Positions 33,639-38,969 of a stretch of DNA of 38,969 nucleotides are shown here, one piece after another (position 1 is the stretch's first letter; each line of letters begins with the position of its first letter). Below the pieces are notes generated by a model. It was not told where the DNA came from. It was given only the letters and a program-made list of their open reading frames with translations, and made no database searches. This DNA comes from Nephromyces sp. MM_2019 (lineage: Eukaryota; Apicomplexa; Aconoidasida; Nephromycida). Location of the stretch: the NCBI GenBank assembly GCA_015657535.1, contig JADHZB010000167.1:1-38969 (forward strand), written 5' to 3'. The position numbers were made by a program, and so were the translations under genes.

Positions 33639-35607
33639 ATGAAGACATCTGCTGCGTTAGTTTCTTTAGTTTTCACGTTGGCCAGCGTGGGTATCGTAGC
33701 TGCGTGGAGAGATATGGTGAGAACATGCTGCAGTCTCCCTCTTTGCTTTGCCAAAAGTTTAACTTATACATGTCTGGTTGTCTGGTTGACTGCATTGACA
33801 ATTCCCTTTCGCATAGCTGCTCGTCAGTCTTGTGCGCACACCAACGAGCTCCGCTCGCCACAATTTTTAGATGCGCGCAAAGCAGTTTAACATTTCATGG
33901 CAAGTGGGCTTTGTGTCGTGGAATTGCACTTTGTAGTACACTGGCTGTTGTCCATTACACGACTATTTCGCGTCGCCTTTAACTGTCACGCATGCACCTA
34001 CCCCGACACTAACCAGAGTAGTGCACATGTTTTGGACTTGTAGTAGGTATAATTCGTTTTTCAGGGCCACATGCTTGTGGGGGAAATCGCGAAGCTCAAA
34101 CTCAATCCCGTCGATAATCAGAAGATTGAGAATGTGCTCAAGCAGTTTGACGGAATGTACCCAGGTATGTAAGCTCAAATATCATTTCATCTGATACATC
34201 AGTTGTAGATTCTCATCGTTGTGTATGTTGTGTAGGCACTGGACATCTCGGTGCTGCGGGTATATGGCCGGATTCAATCAAGTGCGATATCAGAGAAACT
34301 GATTGTGAGGGTCTGATTCGTGTGGATAGGTTCACTATCTTGAATAGCTTTCATGTAACCGGAAAGATCAACAAAATTCAAGGGTACACTCCTGATCCAC
34401 CGGGTGCACAACTATTCAGGCCATATGAAGGATCTGGTAAGTGCTGTGCACAATTGGTAAATTCACAGTGCTTGAAGTAGCAGAACAAAGATTAGTTCGA
34501 TAGCATTGTGGCGTGGAATAGTGTACTTATGAAACTTCATCGAAAACTGCAACCGCTTGAGCAATTCAATACCTTCAGGCACTGTTTTCTTTCTGGAACA
34601 ATTAATGAAATCGCTTGGAAATGATCGATCAGGATCCAGGTTATACGAAATTTTCAGACGTCGAATTCCCACCCATCACGAAAGTTCTAGATAAATTCAT
34701 ACCGCATTAATTACTTTTGTTATGCAGTGATCCAACTGTGGAGGATTCGTACGGGACGTTATGGTCATGGAACCTGGCGATACGTTATGCCACCCACTTT
34801 TTAGGCGACACTACAATGCCGTTGCACAACTCTGAGGGGTACCATACATTTTACCCGGACGGTGATTGGACAGGCTCGGCGGTAATTCCATTACTTTAGA
34901 TAACCAGCACAAGTTTATTGCTTATTGTGAAGTGATGTGTAGCGTGTCTTTTTTTCTTTTGCAGCTAAGGATGGATACATATAGGGAAGGCTATCCAGTG
35001 GTAACGTTCCATGAGTATTGGGATGCAGCAGGGGGTAAACTTATTGATTCATGGCCAGAAACACCTCCAAGCCATGTTACAGAGGTTGCACAAGCATTTG
35101 TGGACGAGTTTCCAAGGGAAACGTTAGTGGCTGAAGGGTTCCCAATGTTGGAGTTTCCAAATCCCAATTTCAAGGCAGTCCATGAGTATGTATACCAGTT
35201 CGCGGCACCAACTTACAACGGTTGGTTGATTACACTTTCCCATGATTGAATATATAGACTGCAATTGATAGTATATGTGAATCATATGGACGTGCCTATT
35301 TTACTGTCTTCCTTTTTTCCGCCTTTTGAAAGTAAATCCTTTTTATGGGGAATACTGTTGATTCATTTAATGTCTTGCAGAGATGGACCTTAACGTAGAT
35401 GATTATCACTACAAATCATTCGAACCAACACCAGAATACGAGGTCAACTGCTATAATCTATCAAAGAAGTTACTCACCTATGGTGGCTATCTCCTAACGG
35501 ATGCGCTAACGCATATGGTGAAACAGATGCCACCTTTCCATGATATGGATAAGTGCACTGCTGTATACGATACGGAAACGCATTTTATCAAGCGATTCCG
35601 AGATTAG
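33639..35607 (+). CDS. Secreted P1/S1-type zinc nuclease
   Basis: Class I nuclease family: zinc-dependent hydrolysis of single-stranded DNA and RNA to 5'-nucleotides, and often 3'-nucleotidase activity. Seven exons: 33639-33716, 34065-34164, 34236-34436, 34579-34639, 34728-34881, 34965-35220, 35381-35607; 358 residues. A signal peptide (1-22) is cleaved before Trp23, whose free amino group is a zinc ligand in this family. The full ligand set is recognisable with family spacing: Trp23, His28 (in W-x4-H), Asp72 (in WPD), His99, His170 and Asp174 (in HFLGD), His180 (in MPLH), His214 and Asp218 (in HEYWD). There is no C-terminal hydrophobic segment, so it should be secreted or lumenal. Length is near that of other members (about 270-360). 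It is transcribed away from a degenerate paralogue with which it shares five intron positions. Likely roles are nucleotide scavenging or digestion of extracellular nucleic acid. The intron between exons 3 and 4 is absent from the paralogue. Confidence 0.95.
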
Positions 35608-36617
35608 GAAATTACAAAGAAACATGAGAGTAGGGAATGCACAGTAAACTAGACAAGTTTTCGGTGGATTCCCCTGTATGCTTATTCTAAAGTATAGCCC
35701 TTGTAAGCTATACCATGAGAGAATAAAGATGATGAGCACACAGGTACAGTGTGTTTCATTTTTATGAGAGAGATTCGAGAGTTTTTGAACTGATTTGCGC
35801 GTGAACTACTTAAGAAAATCGCGAGGTCTTCCTCCATCACGTGTGCTATACATTATTGTGTGGTTTGGTCCGGAGAGGGTGCTTTGTGGTTGCTTTTGGG
35901 TTTGCGGCTTTTCCAGTCTTCGATTTATAACTGAGATGTGTCTTGCCTTGGGTTCATTTTACGGATGCCGCGTTATCACGTCACTCACCAACGTATGCGG
36001 TGTGATTTCACATTTGTGCGCGAGACGTATTGTACGCATCTGGGTGCGGCGTCTAGAGTCCACATGAGTGTCGTTGCTTATTCATATTCAGTACTTGGTC
36101 TAAGGGGTGTATGCAAGCCGTGGATGATTTCGCAAGTATTTATATACAGTTTCATCTGTCGAGGTGTTTAGGTGCTTTTCTAATTTGCTTAGCTTTCGCC
36201 GGTCGAATCCGATCGTTCTTGATCAGAATTCGGGAGGCGCGGAGTCAGTACAACTGTCGTTTCAAATGGCAGCCAGGGTGTGAACATCGAGTATTAGCCG
36301 CTATGTATTACCGCTCTGTGACGTATTCTCTTCTGTGGCCTCCATGTGCTTGGATGGCTTGTCCGTGGTAGAGCTTTTTGTTCTGCGGCCGTCTGGTTCA
36401 GAATGTACGTAGTGAGTTATGAAATAGTGGAGAGTGCCAAATACCCCGAGGTGATGGCAATTTGTCAGCGGCTACCCACTGAAGGAGTTATCTGGTCGCT
36501 GTCCACTGTTTTGATGATAACGCTGAGCTTCAAGTGAAGCGCTGTAATTCCGGAAAATATGATTAATGATCAACAGGATGCGCGAGGGTGAGTACATACC
36601 TAGTCTATGCGGGGGTC

Positions 36618-36806
36618 TTATCCTAATTTCAAGATAGTTTTACGAGTACGTGAATCGGTGAGGCTGCTGGGTGCTCCGCTCACTGCTGCGATGAGAAAGC
36701 CCCACGTAGTATCAAAGTGGTAGCCCACGGCTTCTCCGTAACGCTTGGGATCTGCAAAATCCCTACGAAACGTGTAGGTGCGGCAGGATAAAGATATTGT
36801 AGCCAT
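36618..36806 (-). CDS. Uncertain small open frame, 62 residues
   Basis: ATG-initiated minus-strand frame ending in TAA. The sequence reads like protein, including RDFADPKRYGEAVGYHFDTT, and is followed by a mildly hydrophobic stretch (W-G-F-L-I-A-A-V). No family is recognised, no splice partner was found, and an acceptor-like TTTTGCAG inside it suggests it could instead be part of a spliced exon. Higher local GC content makes chance frames of this size fairly common. Confidence 0.25.
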   Translation of the reverse strand: MATISLSCRTYTFRRDFADPKRYGEAVGYHFDTTWGFLIAAVSGAPSSLTDSRTRKTILKLG

Positions 36807-38184
36807 ATTAGACGTGAAGGTGTGGAAGGCGAACGCGGAGTGGTGGTATGCTCCATGGTCTTGCTAAAGCGAGTGGAATCTTATTGCCGTGAAATAGTAT
36901 TGTGCATGTTGAGGGTACGGTGCAGTGGGACCCTGCGCTCTTTTTACTTGAAATATTACGTCTTCACGCGCTGTGTACTGGCTGTGCAAGCATATTCGTG
37001 CATCTGCCAGGTTGAAGGTTAAGAAGAAAAGCGATGTATACCTTTTCTGAGTCAAGCAGTACAGCAAAGTATAGTTGAGTAATCGGTGTAGCGTATTCGA
37101 CGAAGTTATGGGCGCTTCATCGAATCGTATGGGGGAGCTATTGGCCAGATTTGAGCGTCATCAATAATAATCTTTAACAGATATAGGTAGTAGGTGTCGG
37201 TATTCTCAGGGCCTGTAGATGGAAATGAGGGTATTGCCTATGCTGGTAGGTCTATTTACCTACAATGCTAACGCAGACAGCTGTGTAAATCGGACTGAAG
37301 CTCAAGTGCATGGGGCACATGTAGAGGAAAAATAGAAAAGGGAGTCAATGCGCTGCAACCGGCAAGTCATCGGGGTAAATGTGAAGCGACGCAAAAGAGT
37401 ATCACGTGCATTTATCGCGTGAAAAGCGGATTACAATTGACGTTAGGAGAGTAACAAAAAAAAGCCGTGTAATGATGTGGCAAGTCGTGAGCGCATGCTA
37501 TATGGTTATATAGCGTGCTCTACGTAACAAGAGAAGCAAATTGGCGCCAGCTGTTGTACGGTTCACAGTTTATAGAGCCATCCAACACGAAGAAAGCCAA
37601 GCAAAACTTTGTGAACTATGTCAAATGCTGCAAACCTACTATGTACCACAACCTCATGTAAAAAAAAACAAGCGAAGAGAGAAGTGCCGCAAGGGGTATC
37701 GAAAAAATATAACGCTCAGTTGCCAGCGGAAGACACATGCACCCAAACGCAGGCACGGGATGTAGCTACCCGGCAAGGAAGCAATTGAAAGACGATGGAA
37801 CATAATTATTTTAGGTCTAAGTGTAGCGACCAACATAACAAATCAACACAATAGTTTATCACTTCATACTGCATGACTACGAAAGATACTCAGTCTGCGA
37901 AATAAGATATCGATTTTGGACCCAGGCCCGACCTGCGTGGCTACACTGGAACAAACATTTGCCTTTACATGCCTGGAGAGAGACAATGTCACCACGAGAT
38001 TGTGATTTCGTATCACAACGTAGACGCAGAACCATTCATTGTTGAGGCTTAGAATTACCACGCCACACAGGAGGTGAAACAAAATGTGTAGGTAGTGCAA
38101 GACTGAAGACAGGAATTTCTAGGTGGAACATATTACATTCAACTCTGAACTTTAAAAAGATAAAGCATCACAGCCAGCCAGGTA

Positions 38185-38420
38185 ATTGAAGTATGTAGGC
38201 CTAAATGCTAAACTTGTTTACCACTTGAGTATTATGCTTAAAGGTCAAGATATTAAAATCAAGTGTAGTATTTAACTTATGAAGTATAACCTCTAGAATA
38301 TAAGCTCAAGAACACTGTCTTCAAACTTTAAAAATTGAAGTATGACATGCAATATAGAGTCCAAACTTAATGTTGTAGTATATGAACACCAAAGTTTGGG
38401 GTATAACCTTGTTACATTCG
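38185..38420. repeat. Degenerate subtelomeric short repeats
   Basis: A motif like GAAGTATRACMT recurs irregularly every 20-60 bp: TGAAGTATGTAG near 38188, TGAAGTATAACCT near 38279, TGAAGTATGACAT near 38336, TAGTATATGAAC near 38376, GGGGTATAACCT near 38398, with an outlying AAGGTATGACAT near 38698. Copies alternate with TCAA or CCAAA blocks. It appears to be a decayed subtelomeric repeat array; boundaries are approximate. Confidence 0.4.
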
Positions 38421-38651
38421 TGCTGCAAGTATACCGCAGAAGACATAGAGCGCTATATAAAATCCCTAGAACCTCAACATGAAAACGGCCCCATAAACTA
38501 CTGGTGGGGAAACAATTCACAAATTGCAATTAACAGACCACAAATAAAGTACGCGGATATGACAATAAGAACTGTGGCATCCATCTTACCATATAAAATT
38601 CCTCCTCTAACGCATAACCCCCAAATTCGAAAAATAAAGCGCGCTGCATAA
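38382..38651 (+). CDS. Uncertain telomere-proximal open frame, 89 residues
   Basis: ATG-initiated frame ending in TAA about 230 bp from the telomere repeats, starting inside the degenerate subtelomeric repeats. The middle reads like protein (TAEDIERYIKSLEPQHENGP), with a basic C terminus. No family is recognised and no splice partner was seen. It may be chance, or a remnant of a subtelomeric gene. Confidence 0.22.
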   Translation: MNTKVWGITLLHSCCKYTAEDIERYIKSLEPQHENGPINYWWGNNSQIAINRPQIKYADMTIRTVASILPYKIPPLTHNPQIRKIKRAA

Positions 38652-38880
38652 ACATCAAGCTATGAGTATCACCTTTAATTTTATGGGAATTGGTATTAAG
38701 GTATGACATCGGCAGATTGACCGTTACACGCTCAACCAATCAGGGCATACAGTTCCAGCATTATACATTCTTAAGCAATTAGAATCTCGCTTTTAATTCA
38801 TGATTTCGGAGCTGGAGAACAGAATATTGGGTCTATATACTAACTCACAGAATTTGGAGAAAGCAGAACGGGAGAGAGGT

Positions 38881-38969
38881 TTTAGGGTTTAGGGTTTAGG
38901 GTTTAGGGGTTAGGGTTTAGGGTTTAGGGTTTAGGGTTTAGGGTTTAGGGTTTAGGGTTTAGGGTTTAG
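38881..38969 (+). repeat. Telomere, (TTTAGGG)n
   Basis: Twelve full heptamers plus a partial one run to the last base of the window, G-rich strand pointing right, so this is a true chromosome end. The fifth unit is the variant GTTAGGG; the others are TTTAGGG. This heptamer is typical of plants and of several apicomplexans and other alveolates. The array is abruptly joined to ordinary sequence at GGAGAGAGG. Confidence 0.98.

Larger units (their letters stand above)
35608..38880. other. Subtelomeric stretch, mostly non-coding
   Basis: No recognised gene. From 35.7 to 37.2 kb the plus strand is G- and T-rich, the mirror image of the C/A-rich flank left of the nuclease pair; beyond 37.3 kb it turns AT-rich. 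Open frames exist at 36618-36806 minus, 37541-37765 plus (Lys/Arg-rich, no ATG at its start) and 38382-38651 plus; two are listed as candidates. Degenerate short repeats occupy about 38.18-38.42 kb and the telomere follows. Confidence 0.45.

Noticed and set aside
1..38969. tRNA, rRNA, CRISPR or transposase genes
   Set aside because: Looked for tRNA box B (GGTTCGAATCC-like), rRNA landmarks, regularly spaced repeats and transposase motifs on both strands by eye; none was found.

Overview
The window is nuclear DNA of a unicellular eukaryote and its right edge is a chromosome end: bases 38881-38969 are TTTAGGG repeats, G-rich strand outward. Nearly every gene is cut into short exons by GT-AG introns of about 70-1300 bp, so simple open reading frames miss most of them; exons were joined here by matching splice sites, phase and family motifs. 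The TTTAGGG telomere, the mitochondrial genes and the paired P1/S1 nuclease genes fit an apicomplexan or a related alveolate, but this is inference and no gene settles the taxon.

Layout. 595-1542 (+): 3' exons of the mitochondrial Rieske iron-sulfur protein of complex III; its 5' end lies to the left. 1543 to about 10.9 kb: no identified gene, many (TG)n/(CA)n tracts, two repeat structures and a few minus-strand exon candidates. 10896-17107 (-): a mitochondrial ribosomal protein L21 gene in eight short exons. 17.1-23.3 kb: mostly non-coding, with a 21-bp minisatellite, a 20-bp-stem hairpin, three 93-bp tandem repeats and a possible small minus-strand gene. 23398-27824 (+): an eight-exon gene for a protein with a long regular coiled coil, possibly an Spc25-like kinetochore subunit. 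About 28.6 kb to the end: a more GC-rich subtelomeric segment carrying two head-to-head P1/S1-type nuclease genes (30123-32474 minus, 33639-35607 plus).

The nuclease pair is the most interesting content. The plus-strand copy keeps all nine zinc-ligand positions of the family and is a predicted secreted enzyme. The minus-strand copy shares five intron positions and phases with it but has lost five of the nine ligands, and has gained a 45-residue collagen-like Gly-X-Y stalk followed by a transmembrane helix and short tail. It looks like a membrane-anchored pseudonuclease expressed from the same intergenic region as an active secreted partner.

Rieske and L21 both serve the mitochondrion (electron transport and translation of mitochondrial mRNAs). 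There is no sign of operons, CRISPR arrays, rRNA or tRNA genes.
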